This document shows, piece by piece, positions 36,255-50,600 of a stretch of 64,000 bases of DNA (the stretch's first letter is position 1; the number at the start of each line of letters is the position of its first letter). Source of the DNA: Plantago major (Eukaryota > Streptophyta > Magnoliopsida > Lamiales > Plantaginaceae); the NCBI GenBank assembly GCA_026545765.1, contig CM048840.1, positions 19,596,765 through 19,660,764 of the forward strand, in the 5' to 3' direction. Under the pieces are notes generated by a model, which saw nothing but the letters and a program-made list of their open reading frames with translations, was not told the DNA's origin and did no database searches. The translations under genes and the position numbers were made by a program.

Positions 36255-36653
36255 TCACGGACCGTAAACCGGTTTGGTGGTACTCTCCAACCATCGAAGC
36301 ATGAAGATGAATCCAACGAGGATAACCATGTAAAGAAAAACAGTCGTACGCCACCCTGCTCGTTCTAGCATAGCCTCCTCCGGGAACCTGGGAACCGATG
36401 ATCGGTAGGTGAGCCTGTTGGCATAGTATGGCTGGTGGTAAATTTCGATGACCATATGGCCACCTGCACTTGGCTCTAATAGGATAGTATCGGGTACAAT
36501 GGCCATGCAGATAGGGCAATAGTCCTTGTACCTGAACCATTCTTGAATACAATTGTCATGGTAACTGTGACCACAACATAGCTTACTCGTATTGCTGCTA
36601 TTGTCTTGTCCAAGATCTTCTATGCAGATCACACAAACTTCGCTATGCTCCAT
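36255..36653 (-). CDS. RING-H2 finger protein with C-terminal membrane anchor
   Basis: A single-exon 132-residue protein starting at a true ATG. Residues 7-50 form a RING-H2 finger: CVICIEDL, then a 14-residue loop, CCGHSYHDNC with C-x-H-x2-H, and YCPIC as the last pair. This is the E2-binding module of RING-type E3 ubiquitin ligases. Near the C-terminus a hydrophobic stretch TTVFLYMVILVGFIFML (about residues 103-119) would make a tail anchor, so a membrane-bound ligase with the RING facing the cytosol is the likely arrangement. The linker is rich in Pro, Tyr and Arg. The short size fits small RING-H2 proteins rather than the ATL family, which has the helix N-terminal to the RING. A long AT microsatellite begins 38 bp upstream of the start. 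Confidence 0.8.
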   Translation of the reverse strand: MEHSEVCVICIEDLGQDNSSNTSKLCCGHSYHDNCIQEWFRYKDYCPICMAIVPDTILLEPSAGGHMVIEIYHQPYYANRLTYRSSVPRFPEEAMLERAGWRTTVFLYMVILVGFIFMLRWLESTTKPVYGP

Positions 36654-36688
36654 TCTGTAACAAAATCATTAAAACTCAGGCTTCAGCT

Positions 36689-37533
<845 letters not shown>

Positions 37534-37535
37534 TA

Positions 37536-37802
37536 CTTTCTCCGTCCCGGGAATAGCTTTCCATTCATTTTTTTGGGTGGAGAAAATTAAAGTACATTAT
37601 AACTTTTGGATAAAATAGTACTAGTGTGTCTCTCAGATTGATTTTTAAAGTTGAAAGTTGTGTAAAATAATGTTATTAGTGAGTTTACTTTTGAGTATAT
37701 TTAATCTATTTCCTACTTTATCACCATTTCTACTACTTTATTCACTTTTATCTTAAATTTTGTGTCCGGGCCCGCGAGAAGATGAAACCGGGACGGAGTG
37801 AG
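37536..37802. mobile_element. Stowaway-like MITE, 267 bp
   Basis: Ends CTTTCTCCGTCCCGGGAAT and, on the other strand, CTCACTCCGTCCCGGTTTC, flanked by TA (37534-37535 and 37803-37804). The ends match Stowaway terminal repeats. Non-coding interior. Confidence 0.85.
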
Positions 37803-37804
37803 TA

Positions 37805-37889
37805 TTCAAGTAGGATGAGTAGTTGCGAAGTTTTGTTTGGAACACCCAAAATGACAAAATGGGAAGTTATTTATGGGACGGAGGAAGTA
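37805..37889. mobile_element. 3' half of a second Stowaway-like MITE
   Basis: Directly after the previous element AAAATGGGAAGTTATTTATGGGACGGAGGAAG reads like the right arm of another Stowaway copy, ending near 37889. Its left arm is absent, so one copy either inserted beside or recombined with the other. Confidence 0.5.
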
Positions 37890-40299
37890 CTATTTATCTC
37901 ATACATTTTTCATTTTTTTTTATCACTTCTCTCTCCTACTTTAACAAACACTAAACAACTTTATGATCATTATCTATTCATGTTCCTTAAATATTCCGAT
38001 AATCAAAGTGAGACAACAATAAACGGTCACACGTATATAAAGATAAATTAGCATGCTTATCTAAGAAGGGATTGGTAGCTTCCTAATAGAGCTCGATCGG
38101 CTAGGAGACAAGAATACCAGAGAAGAAAGCTCATCCTAGCAAACCAAGCGATTGAGGCTAGGGAACTTGTTATGCCATGCAGCCCTGGGCATGTCTCGGA
38201 CACAAGAAACCTGCATCGATCGAGATAACAATGACAAGTTTTTTTTTTTTTTTTTTTTTTTACTTGTACTCTTTTAGTAACTGGCCACACTTTCTTGTTG
38301 AACTCAAATTATCTCTAACTTGACACATGTTATTTTAAAAAAAGATTGTTTTTTACACGAAAATATGTTTTTCTAATAAACTCATAGATCTTTTTTGTTA
38401 TCGATTTTGATGATGATACGTAGGGTTTTTAGTGTTTATTTTATTACTCAGTCTAGTATTTGCAATACTAATATGTTTATGTTAAGTTTTCAATAAATCA
38501 TCAAAACTAAAGGATTAAGTCTCTGTTCTTTTCAACTGAAAACTCATTCAGTTCAGTTCAGTTCTGCTTAGTTATATTTTATACTACAATTCAGTTCAGT
38601 TAAGTTTAGAAAATTGCAGTGGAAGAGAACAGAGCCTAACTTCTATTGATCAAATTTTCTGAATACGTGCAAACTCAAGATGTTTAATTTCTAATAGTTG
38701 TTAAATTAAAACTCACACCCGTTAATTAAATAGCATCAAAGTAGGAGTATATGTGAAACATAACGTGTATATAAGTTTTTCCTTCATAAATGTATGTAAT
38801 TAAATGGCGCAATAAGTTAATTAAGTTCAGAAACGGATACAGAGCATATAAATAATGTTCAGGAGACTTGATAATTATATATACCTTGTTTCATAAGACA
38901 TTCATTTGAACTCATCTTTACCACAATGCATATTTCTACGTCAAACAATTTCACTAGTTATGGATTTGAAAATGGCTTCCATCGTACTACTCATTTTCAT
39001 CTACTCTGCAGGTTGGTTACTTATTATAGAGATTGCACTTTTAAATAAATTATTTGACATGCATAAAAATCCAAAGGAAATAAATATTCACTCACCTTAT
39101 TGCATAGACTTGAGAATATGACCATGATAATATTAATTTTCTATTTTAACTAACAAGGACACTTAGATTACATTATTTGTATCCTTCCATTTCCATACTT
39201 AAATTTACCTCATTAAATATATATTCTAGCCTACATACCTCAGTTTTTTTTTCCAAATAATTATCATTTGTGAAATTCATCTTATGTATGTATATGCATA
39301 TGATTAGCCGACTGTTTGGAACTCAATTTTAAAGTTATTATAGCTCCGTTAAACACTTGTTTGGCATATGGTTTGGCTTTATACAATATTTATTATAACT
39401 CACTTCAACTCTACTGATCAATTATATTTATCTTTCTACCATAATCTTTATCTCTCTTTACTTTTAATTATACTAACAATTTTAACACAATCAAACAACG
39501 TTAAAATTAAACCTTGAGAAGATCAAACCCGTCACTTATTTCTTACACATCCTATAATCTTAGATAATAACCTGATAAACCTTATAAAAGTATAATTATA
39601 TTCCAAGCACCATTTTTTAACTCAACTTTCCATTAATTATTCATCGACTAAAACTTTTATTTAATTCACTTCGTTGAATCAGTTCCAAACATTTAGTACA
39701 TTTTTTTGTTATATTTGATTTTGCTACTTACGTGTTAGATTGTTCGAGATTAAGCATATTTAAAAACTGATTTATTATTTAAAATGAAACCTTAAGGTGG
39801 TTATTACACCAATTAATTTTATTTTGACTGATCATCACTTCCATTAGAAAATAAACAAGAGATGAGCTCGAGTTTTGTGCACATTTTTAAAAACTCGGGG
39901 TCTTTTTTTTTTTTTTTTGTTTAATTTGAAGTAAGAAAAAATAAAGTAACATCCATAGTCACACCTAACGCGGGTGTAACCCACACTCCTAGCTAGGAAT
40001 GACAATTTGACATGCCCAACGAGCTTTGACCAGCCCAAAAGTACATTTATGGTCGGGCTTTGACATAAAGTCAGACTTGAAGGCTAGGGCATAACTTTCG
40101 GACACGCAGACCCTGCCCATCATACATGTATATAATAATTTTGTATAGTTATATATTTGTATTCGACTATTTAAATGATTGTGAATGTAAGATAATATAT
40201 TAAACATTAAAATAGATGATAAAAATAATTATTTCAAATTCTTAAAATGAAGGGAAAAAAGTGTTCTTTGAGAAAAGAAAAATAAAATGATACATTTAC
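37890..40299. other. spacer
   Basis: AT-rich DNA. At 38050-38260 a less AT-rich stretch with a 7-bp inverted pair (GCTAGGA/TCCTAGC) ends in a T-run; it matches no small RNA gene I know. At 38960-39011 a possible signal-peptide exon is described separately. About 39995-40130 resembles one end of a decayed DNA transposon (CTAGGAATGACAATTTG). Confidence 0.35.
38960..39011 (+). other. possible orphan signal-peptide exon
   Basis: An ATG at 38960 opens MDLKMASIVLLIFIYSAG followed by a donor TCTGCAG|gttggt, with a TATATATA box about 85 bp upstream. Small secreted cysteine-rich peptide genes in plants begin with just such an exon. I could not find a second exon with the cysteine pattern in the next kilobase, so this may be a relic or chance. 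Confidence 0.2.
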
Positions 40300-40612
40300 T
40301 GTAACGACCCGGACACTAATCGATCGAGCCCCGACCCTTTGGACCGACGTGTGGTTACTCATGGACAGCTCTGTGGGTGATATGTTGGTCCACTGTACCA
40401 AAACAAGTTCTTTCCCGCTCACTTTGTCTTCACGAGTGCACGAACCGTGAGACTTCCCCGTTCGTCACCCATACCAATATTGCTCCAGAGTGTGAACTCT
40501 GGAGTTCTTATGGATGGATTCCCAAAAAGAGATGTGCACCTTGTTGGTATGAGTAACGTTCTCGATCCCTTTAAGCTGTTTGAACTTCACTTGAAATTTT
40601 TGGGGCGTTACA
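40300..40612 (-). mobile_element. Cassandra TRIM solo LTR, intact, 313 bp
   Basis: On the minus strand it runs from TGTAACGCCCCAAAA to GGTCGTTACA and is flanked by a perfect 5-bp duplication TTTAC (40295-40299 and 40613-40617). In the middle AAGAACTCCAGAGTT, ATGGGTGACGAACGGGGAAG and neighbouring sequence follow plant 5S rRNA, the hallmark of Cassandra LTRs, whose 5S-like region can carry RNA polymerase III signals. There is no internal domain or second LTR, so this is a solo LTR from recombination. Confidence 0.9.
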
Positions 40613-40823
40613 TTTACTATTAAATAAATGATAAGAATAATAATTTTAAAATTTTGAAGTGACAAAAAAAAAATGAAAGTGGTTCTTGAGTGAGCAAAAT
40701 AAAATGATACATAGTAGAAGATTTATTTTTAAAATGAAGAAAAAAATATATATAAATAATTAAAACAATAGATACCGTTGGGTTATCAAACTCAGTTGCG
40801 AGAGATAGACAATCATTCTTCTA

Positions 40824-40995
40824 CTCTTTCCGTTTCAGAACAAATGTTACATTTGCTTTTGGGTACGGAGATTAATGTGTAGTGTAAATGTTGGGGGAGA
40901 AATGCACATGAGTTGTAAATGTTGATAAAAATGGAAATGTGACATTTGTAGTGGGACATATATAAATGAAATATGTGGCATTTGTTGTGGAGGAG
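40824..40995. mobile_element. Stowaway-like MITE, 172 bp
   Basis: Starts CTCTTTCCGTTTCAGAACAAATG and ends CATTTGTTGTGGAGGAG, with TA at both borders (40822-40823 and 40996-40997). The arms contain inverted CAAATG/CATTTG motifs. Non-coding. Confidence 0.7.
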
Positions 40996-40997
40996 TA

Positions 40998-41617
40998 CCA
41001 TTTATGCCACATCTAACAATGACACAAACAACAATTTGTAGATGTGAGTTCCCGGGCCAATTTTATGGGGTTGGATCTAAATACCAGGCCTAGAAAATAG
41101 GCTGGCCTAGACCAGGCCTCACGAAGCCTAGCCTGGCCTATTGCCATCCCGGACACCGTAAAAAATAACAGCTGCCGTCTAGGGATTTCACGTAAATTTT
41201 TTAAAAACTCAGTGGTATTGTGCATTTAACCCAAATGGAAAATGTACAAAGTTTTACCAAATGGAAGCAGTAAATTGGATTGTACTTACTAAAGAGTAGA
41301 GAGTAAAGATGAACTAAAAGGTGAATAAGGCAGTATCTTGTACAACAAAATAATGATAGAAACAAAGGTTTATAATGTTGACCTATAGACAAATGAATTA
41401 CAAATACAACATTGGGAGCCTTATCCAGTTTCATAGTTTCCTTATTGCAGCTGAAACTGGAAAAATTACAGCTATGCTATCTAACTTTGCATTTACACTA
41501 CGTATATCCCTGTAGGGGTATATGGCCACCTTTCCTGGAGTTCTGTCAGTTTTCAACAGATGAGGTAACACTTCCTGGAGTTCTGTCAGCAAATCTCCAT
41601 ACCGTGAAGTCACCACT
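40998..41617. other. 3' flank of the helicase gene
   Basis: Contains GCCTAGCCTGGCCTATTGCCATCCC (about 41123-41147), which looks like the end of a decayed DNA transposon. Nearer the gene a direct repeat CCTGGAGTTCTGTCAG occurs at about 41535 and 41575. The rest is 3' UTR-like. Confidence 0.4.
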
Positions 41618-44600
41618 TCAACGTGGGCGTCCTTTTGACTTCCTGGGCCTGCTTAAAACTTTCAGCATGTTATCAGTGAGATCAATAGGTGTCCTGTCAT
41701 CTTCTTCTTGATGAATATCGGATGTATGAGTTAGCCAACCCAATGCTTCTATGGCAGCATCTTTCTCAGCAAGAACCTTAGTCGTCTTTGGTTTTCCAAT
41801 AAACTGCATACCCTTAAACTCCACCAATGCCCTGAACTCATTAGTCTTGAGATGTTTGGATTTGTACTTAGGAGGGTGGTGGCCTGCTCTCAATAACAGG
41901 GTCTGGAGCAAACTTTTGGGATTAGTTCCGTCTTGTGTGAATCTATCATGAGCATCGAGGGCTTCAGGTTTCTTGTCCTCACGACCAAAAACGAATCTTC
42001 CTTCACACTGATCGCCTGAAACCAATTCTTGGACAGCAAGCATGAGGTACTTGCCTTCCCTGTGTATATCCATGCTTGGATCTTGAAGCTACATGTTAAA
42101 CCAATGTAAGAACAATTTATTTTTATTTGGGGGTGGGGGAGGATGCAATAGTTATCACAACATTGATCAGCCAAAAACACATAACCAAGAGGAAAGAGCT
42201 TTAAGTCCGGCATTCAATTGACGTGTGAATACCGATAAGTTGCAGGGTTACACAATATCCCTCAACTGTACAGAATGCTCATGCAAATTTCTCAAATAAG
42301 AGGTACTGATGCTATTCCAACCAATAGCTGAGATATGGGAGTTTAGGGCAAGGAAATGTTGGAGTTTGGTGAAGACCGAATGAGGAGCAACCAGTGAAGG
42401 TTATTGTCCGGTGAAGACCGAATGAGGAGCAAGGAAAATTGTGGATTCCAGAGATCGATGTTTCTAGGAAGCCTCAGTGTGCGGGCTGGCGAAAACTTGC
42501 AATGCAATTTCTAATTTGAGAGGGGCGGTGGGGCTCATCATACTTTGAGAAGCTAGGGGGAATCAACGAGAATTTTTGCCACTTTGAGGGGTAGTTGCAG
42601 TCTTGCAGACTTGCAGTTTGCACAAAGCTGAAAGGATAGGGCGTTTGAAGCTGCCTCCGGGCTCTGACTACAAAGACCTGCGACTTAAGGAAAACTTTGC
42701 AATGTTACCTTCTTTTGTAAGAGCTCACTAAACTCCTCCTTGAGTTTCAGATAGCACTCTGCCAGATGTGGATTCATGAAAAAATCAACATATCCTTCCA
42801 GCATTTTCAAATGCCCTGCCTGAAAGATGCCAAAACACTCAATTAATAAAAGACCCAGACCATCAGAATAAGATACTTACCATCCAAGAATTCAGAGACC
42901 AAGATTTACCGTAGCACCACACTCGAGTCTACCACCAAAGAGGATCAAAATGGAATCAGATACTCCAGTTGAATCGCGTATGAATACAGTGTTAACTTTG
43001 ACCTTTTCACCAAATACCAACCACGGGTATGGAATTGTCTGGTAACGCGCATTCACAGAATTCTGTACCAAACCATATATCAAACTAATAATACATACTA
43101 AATGGATCTATACAGGAACCCAAAGCTAGGTTCTTATGATATTGTAAATTTAAAGCTAATTCCTATCATAAAAAGCCGCATCTAAAGTATCTAGCAAGCT
43201 TTGCTTTGGCATGAATTTGGAGGATACATTGTAATTGCTTGGCACTATTGCAATCTTTTATATCAAATCCATTGGTTCCAAGTCATATGTTTACTTAGTA
43301 GCATCTATTGCTACTTGCTAGTCGAAGTAAGATGTTGGATGGATCTAGTAGACATGTAACTCTAATGATCCAGTTCTATATTCTAGAAATATTTTGCAGT
43401 TAACAGATCTCCACATGAACCTTCTAACATCACGAAAATGTATCTTAAACTTTGACTTCGGCTGCCTAGATGTGGAAAGTTTTAATTGGTGGAAAAGGTC
43501 CTCTGTTTTCTCTCAAAAGTATATATGTCCAGTTAGTGGTCCAGTGATATTGATCTTCTTGCTTAAATTAAAATCAAGCCACATGCAATGACAACTTCAG
43601 AATTTTGACAATATCTAGCTAGAAGCTTCTGGTAAAAGAAAGAAATATGACATCAGATTCTCTAAGCAGTGAAAGGCAGAACTATAACCCAGCGACAATG
43701 ATTCAATGACAATCACAAACCAGTATAAGTAGTAGTAAAACATACCGCATAAAGCAAGACCTGCCCGTCGTCCATTGTTTTGAAAGACATTGAGGTTTCT
43801 CTGTGCTGCACATAAAAGGGAAATCAACACCAACTGTGCTGCACTAGTAGCTCGATTGCAAAAGGAATTGTAATCAGATACTCACCACTACCGATGCAAT
43901 ACCAGGATATAGTCCTGAACATATAACAGCACGAACTAACGATTGGTTGTGACTTAATTTGTTATTGCTTGCTGCATCTGTATCTAGTAACTTGGCATCC
44001 TTCAGAATGTAGGAGAACTGCTTGCGGATAGAATGAATAGCTTGAAGAGTCTGCATCGAGAGGAGGTTTCTCCAACAATACTCATATGCCGATCCTTCCC
44101 TTTCTGCATCCTTCCATCCCTCGTACGCACGAACGAGAGCCATATGGTCACTATAGTCCTTCGCGGAAAATCTTGACTTTGCACTCCCTGCTAGCTGCAC
44201 CAAGGAGAAAGCTGTAAATTAGCTCATAAATCTCCCAATAGAGACAATTAGAGAGTATCTTGTAAAGAAGAGATACATGGCCAGAAAACATACATCACTA
44301 TATTGCATTAAAGATCAATATGTGCATTTTATGCAATTATTGAGACTCGTACAGCAAACATTTCCTCAAGTCTCAGCATGTAATAAAATAATCGTAGGTT
44401 CATTTTATCTTCAAGATTCATTAGGAATATTTTTTCCTAATGAATAACATGTAAATCCGGCACATAAATATGACAGGTTTAGCAACAGAACTTTATTACT
44501 TCCTCTGTTTGGTCAAAAGCTTCCCATTTCGTTTTGTTGACTTGCTGTTAGTGGTATGTTCAAACACAAATTAGTCATAAATCGTACCCGAAAAACAATT

Positions 44601-47600
44601 ACGGAAATATGATTATACTTTCACGATATAATCTTCATAATTTTCCTCCGGTATAACTTAGGATTATTTTTTGGTCAAACATAGCTTGGAAAAAGTCAAC
44701 AAGCGAAATGGGAAGCTTTTTCTTGGAAGGGGGAGTATGTGTTGTGGTTTCAATGAGAAAATAAATATGGCAAGGTGTTGGGGTGGGTTGGGGGGGGGGG
44801 ATACTTTATGCTAACTAACATCTTTATTTTCTTGAGGCAAAAGAAAAGGATCTCTGACGCTGAGACCAGCCACTATCGTCAGTACTGGGTCCAAGCAGCC
44901 CAATATTGCACCCATAATTAACATTTTCCCAAGCTTAGGATCCACTGGGAGCACAGACAAGAACTTTCCTGATCAAATGAAAAAAAGAGGAAGTTAACGA
45001 AGTTGAAAACATATTTAACAAGTATCAGTGCGACTAAATTCACATTGCATATAACGTTGCCAATTGAACATACCAAGATGAGAGAGATTCTCATTTTCAT
45101 CTAAAGCACCAATCAGCTTCAAAAACTCAATGGCATTTTGCACCTGAAGAATCAGGAGGGAGAAATTTAAAATTAGTGCCGTGAAGGAGGAATGAGCAGG
45201 TCGTTGTGAAGCCATACTGAACATTAATTTAAAAACAAGCAAGCACTTGCTGCTGCTACATCTACAGATGGCTTGTGATTCTGCAGTCACAAGCAGTGGA
45301 AAGATGAAAGCACCATTGTGAAGGGCAAAACACATAAAGAACATCATTTGATAAGTCAATATTATTATGAAATTTCGTAATAACTGATGAGCCAAAGTGT
45401 GTAAATCACAAATAAAGAACACTCTTCGAACTCATCATGGTTACTGTAAGTAGCAAATTAAGACTCGAGTTATCAGAAAGACAAACTTCAATTTTATGAT
45501 ATCATCAAAGGAGACTAGAAAGTGATGAGAATTGGTTTCTCTAAATGTTTATGTCTATAATCCCAAGCATAAACATGCCCTGGTCCTGGGGATAACCAAA
45601 TAAGGAATTAGGATTCCAGTGTTATTTTCTGCCCATACCAATTGGCCCAAAGTGATGCTTACAAGAAAAGAAGGGAAAAGAAAAGGAAAGAGTGCCTCAG
45701 TGAGAGAGAAAATAAAATATATTCCTTGAAAGTATACACATCATAAAGGTCAACAGAAACAGGAAACATAGATAAACATTTGATGGCCGGGGCTGTGAGA
45801 AACAGTTGTCCTTCAAGTTTCTTTCATTCAAAAACCCTCGCAACTTCCCTATTGAAAAATATATATTATAATTATCATTCCTAAAAGAAAACTCTTGAAA
45901 CTTCAATAAAAATTTGGTTAATTATAATAACACGAACACGAACTGTCCAGAATTATCAGGTAAAAGGACTAAGTATGCACTAATGACCCCGCTCCCGTCC
46001 GATGAGAAGGCATAGGTTGACATGCCTTTCCTTTCATTAAGAAAACTTTTACTACCAAAGTGTGTAGAAGATAACCGCCTGTTGACAGCTACTCCAAACT
46101 TCATATACGATTGGATTTTCTTTTACCAATCTCATTGAAAAGAAATTAGAAAACACGAAAGATCTAATACACAGCTGCTCCAGTGCATTTCAAGGAATCA
46201 TAACCCAAGTGTTAAAGCATAACCCCAAGAGAAATTAGTTGGTTCAAGCGAAGGTTCCAATTGAACATTCAAGTAAAAATCATTCTATCAGTTTAAAGGT
46301 ACCATGTCACTATTTTTCTAATAACATAGAATATCTTCTAAAGATCACGAAACTGGATGAATCCCTAGCTTGGGGAAAAGAAAAAAAAAAGATATATCTC
46401 ACTATATTGTTTCATATATCAGCAATTCCATTTATGACACTAGAGATAACTCAGATAAGTACTGCCGTAAATTCCAGGAGGTAGCTCTACAAACAAAAAA
46501 AATTTACTCATACATTCATAATTTCAATCTTTAACCATGACTAGTTTTAGAATAACTTGCTCACTCAGGATTCAGGGAATGGGAAATCATGGCAGCCGAA
46601 AGAAACCAATTTGACCCTTTGGTATGTAGCAATTTTTTGCAACTCATCATGCATAAGTATGTTGAGGCTTGAACAAGACAGAAACATGAAAAATAAAGCT
46701 TCACCAGGCACACACCATGTCGCGTGCATTTCAGGAAGTGAAATATCTGAATCAGCGTTCTCTAAACAAACCAATAAATGGCGAAAAATATAACTTACAG
46801 CTCTCTGTGCAGGTGGTTGAAGAGCTGCAGAAAGAAAATCTGTAATACTGTTGACCTGTAAACTTTTAATTTGCAGACAGAGAGAGTTCAACGGAGTCCT
46901 CAGAAGTTCAGGAAGCTGGTATTCAGCAAAAGCTTCATATACGCATCTTGGATAAAGGTGGTAGCACTCCCCTGGCTGTACTCGGCCAGCCCTACCCCTT
47001 CTCTGCAATCCAAACAGTGATATGAAAGAAACAATAGTTGGTGAATATTGAATAAAAGTAAGCAGATATATGACTGAGGTAAAAATAAACTAAAAAATAC
47101 AGCATAGAAAGCCGAGGGAAATTGAAAAAATAATACTATAATAGAACTCACTTGCCGCGCTGAAGCTTGCGATATCCAGGAAGGTAGTAAACAAGGTGTA
47201 TTATTTAGCGCATCATATGTCGTCTCCTTAGCTTTTCCACAGTCGACAACAAATACTACGTCATTGATTGTAATACTCGCCTCTGCCATATTTGTGGCAA
47301 GAACTATTTTGCGAACATTTGGAGGTGCTCTCTCAAATATGAGTTTCTGTAAAAAGCAGAACAAAAGCTCGTCAAACAATGCCTAGATACAAATATTCAA
47401 CGGAGCTACAAACATAAAACTAAACCTAATACACTTGGAATAAATCGTCAATAATACCAACTTCGAAGCTTCTTGGCGTTTCGGTGAAATAGATAGAGAG
47501 TTTGGAGCAGATAACATTATATAGCTTGGAAACATTTAGTAGAAGGATTCGTTTTCGTTCGTGTCTCTATTATGTTGATTCAGTAATGTAGCTGATCTGC

Positions 47601-50600
47601 TTCTTTTCTTCCGCTCCCTTTCTGAAGGGTGTAAAACTTGTGTATGATAATTATATACAAATAGATGTTAAACTAAACAATGTACAGACATCCAATACAC
47701 TAGGAACTTTTTGAGATAGAAGCTACCCATATGAAAGAAAAGGATGAGAATATTAATATTGGGGTTAAGCAGTGAAAGTTTTACAGGAGAAAGAAAAACT
47801 CAAAATCAAACACCAACCTGTTCCCCGGTTGCCATTGAACCGTGGCAAGTGAGTAAAAGGACCCTGTTGGGGTCCCCTAAGAGAGGATGAGCTTTTAATT
47901 GATCTCGCATACAACTAATATCATCCCATCCCGTCATAAATACTAACACAGCACCTGGGCGCTCCTTCCGACATATATGGCACAATACAGCCTCAATGAG
48001 GTTGAATCCAATACAATCAGGTGTCCAGGAGGACAGTGATTCATGTACCCTGGAGCTATGATTCTCCAATTTTGATTTAGTGAGTGCTTCCTGTCCACAA
48101 TGAAAAATGAAATAGTAATCAAGCACATAAAACTTACTGACGCTTGCAAAATTTAATACACAGCTAAAGAACAAGAGTGTAAATGCTGATCTAAGTAGCT
48201 AAATGAGTAGTCAAATAGTTTAATACCTCAACAAGAGTAGTGATTGAATTTTTTCTTTTACGTGGAGTCAGTTGTCTCTGTGTCTTCCAAAACTTCTCTT
48301 GGCCATAATCATCAACTTGGTTGAATGAAGTCAACTTATATCCAGTCATCTCCAGTACATCTTCCAGAAAATGAGCTCGTACAGGATAAGTGAAGCCCTA
48401 TGTTCACATAACAAAGTTCGTCACTCACATGTTGATGAAACCAAGGGAAATAGCACCGCAACAAACAACAAAACGACACATATATTAACTGGATACTGAT
48501 TTGATTATTGATTACAGAGAATGCCACTAGAAGAAGATTAGGCGCTCAACTCCCTGAAATACAGTTCTGTAACACCAGGGGAGTGCCTTTTTATCTGAAA
48601 AGTTACACAATTCTGACGGATATCATGAATGAAGTGATAAGTCAACCGAATTTTAAGTTCAGCTTGTTCAATAGAGTTTTTACATCAGTTGGAAAAATCA
48701 AGAACAACAAATCATATTAAATTTTGGCCAAACTAACAACTCTGACTATAACAGTTACTCTCACTTTAACTTACAGGAATGTGGATTGTCGGTGCTCCAC
48801 CAAAAAAACTAGAGAATAGATCAGCATTCAGCGTAGCACTCATTAATATCAATCTCAAATCTCGCCTTCGTGAAAGAAGATCCTTCAACACAATCAACAG
48901 GAAATCTGATGAAGGGAGGGGAATTGCATGTCAAAAGCTGAAGAAGTATGAATAGGTAAAATAGAGAAATGAAAGTACGGATATCTGATGTTTTTACCTT
49001 CATTCATGCCTCGCTCGTGAATTTCATCCACAAAGACATGGGTTATACCATCTAAGTTGCGATCACTCAAGAGCCTACGGAGCAAAATTCCACTGGTGCA
49101 GAAAAGCAAATGTGTATTCTTGCTTTTTGTTCCTTCTAATCGTACTTTAAATCCAACCTATCAAAAGAATTCTGTTGAAGGACAGCAACTAGAATAAAGA
49201 AATTTTTCAATGTTGAATAGTTCGGCATGCACCATACCATAAAATAGTTGTAAAAATTCAAAATGAAGAAAGTGAAGTTGAACACAGAAAGGAGCCTACT
49301 GATTCACCGAGCGGTTCTCCTCTCTCTGCAGAAACTCTTTCAGAAACAGCCATTGCTGATATCCTCCGAGGCTGCGTACAGATTATGCTACAGAATGCTC
49401 CCCTGCCAGACTCTACCTCAGACTCCAGAATGTATTGTGGAAGTTGTGTAGTCTTACCACAACCTGTTTCTCCAGAAATAACTACAACCTGTAGTTACAA
49501 GGAAACTCCGCAACTTATAAGCAAATTAAATCATGACACATTTAATCAATTCTAGCTTAAGATCAAATTGAGCAACTTAATAGGTAAGGGGTAACCAAAC
49601 TGGTGATTTAGTCAACAATTATACTGGCTTAAATGCAAGTAGAGCTTGCATTATCTGAATGAGACTGCAGGAGTTCACAATTTTGTTATTTCAATCCATA
49701 CAAATCCTAAAAGAATTTAGATTAATTTAAGGTCATACCTAGTCTTTTAAGAAGTGCTAAAGAACAGTTTGTGGTGAAACTAGAAGAGAAGAAACAAACT
49801 AATGAAATAACTTAGACCAATGCCATCTCCGTAGAAGACACAATGACCAAACAATCTCATGAAATAGACGAACCTGATTACTTGCTATTGCTTGGAGGAG
49901 CCTTTCCTTTTCCCTATATGCAGGAAGAGACTTCCGGAAATGCAGCATCCTCACACCTTCAGGTGATTCCTGCAATAATGAACAACGCCTTTATCCAAGT
50001 TACCGACTACTTAAGTACATAAGCAGGAGTTGAGAGTCGACTGATAAATACTTAACAACACCTCTCGTGGGAGAAAAAACAAAAAAAAAAAAATTGATAA
50101 ATAAAATGATGATCTGAATAAGAACCAAGATTAAACACTCAAATTATTTTGAATCATTTTGAGCACCATAAATGTTGTCAAAGAGCAGGATACCAGGAAG
50201 GAATTTTAACCAGCTCACAAGCATAATCACCCCGAGCAAAATTGGAGATTCCAAACATTATTCTCAGAAAAAAGTAGCAATATATAGGATGCAAACACAC
50301 TAGGAAAGAGTGACACAACAATACAGTATAATTTTATCAGGGAATGAATGAACGTGGGGTGTAATATGGATAATCTACGAATAAAATTAGTTGGGTAATA
50401 TATACATGAAACAATAAAACTAACCCCAAATAAAAAGCATGAGGTTTCTATGAATTCAATATATCAGATTATATGTTTAAAATTTATATTGATTGGCATC
50501 ACCTACATGCGCAAACTTGCCAAAAAACAATCTCATAAAATGAGAAAACAGTACCTGCCACGCTCTCTGTGCATTACACATGCGCAAGCTTTGCCTCTGC

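Noticed and set aside
38050..38260. possible microRNA or other small RNA gene
   Set aside because: Only a 7-bp stem is seen and no match to a miRNA I can recall; the T-run is not a defined terminator.
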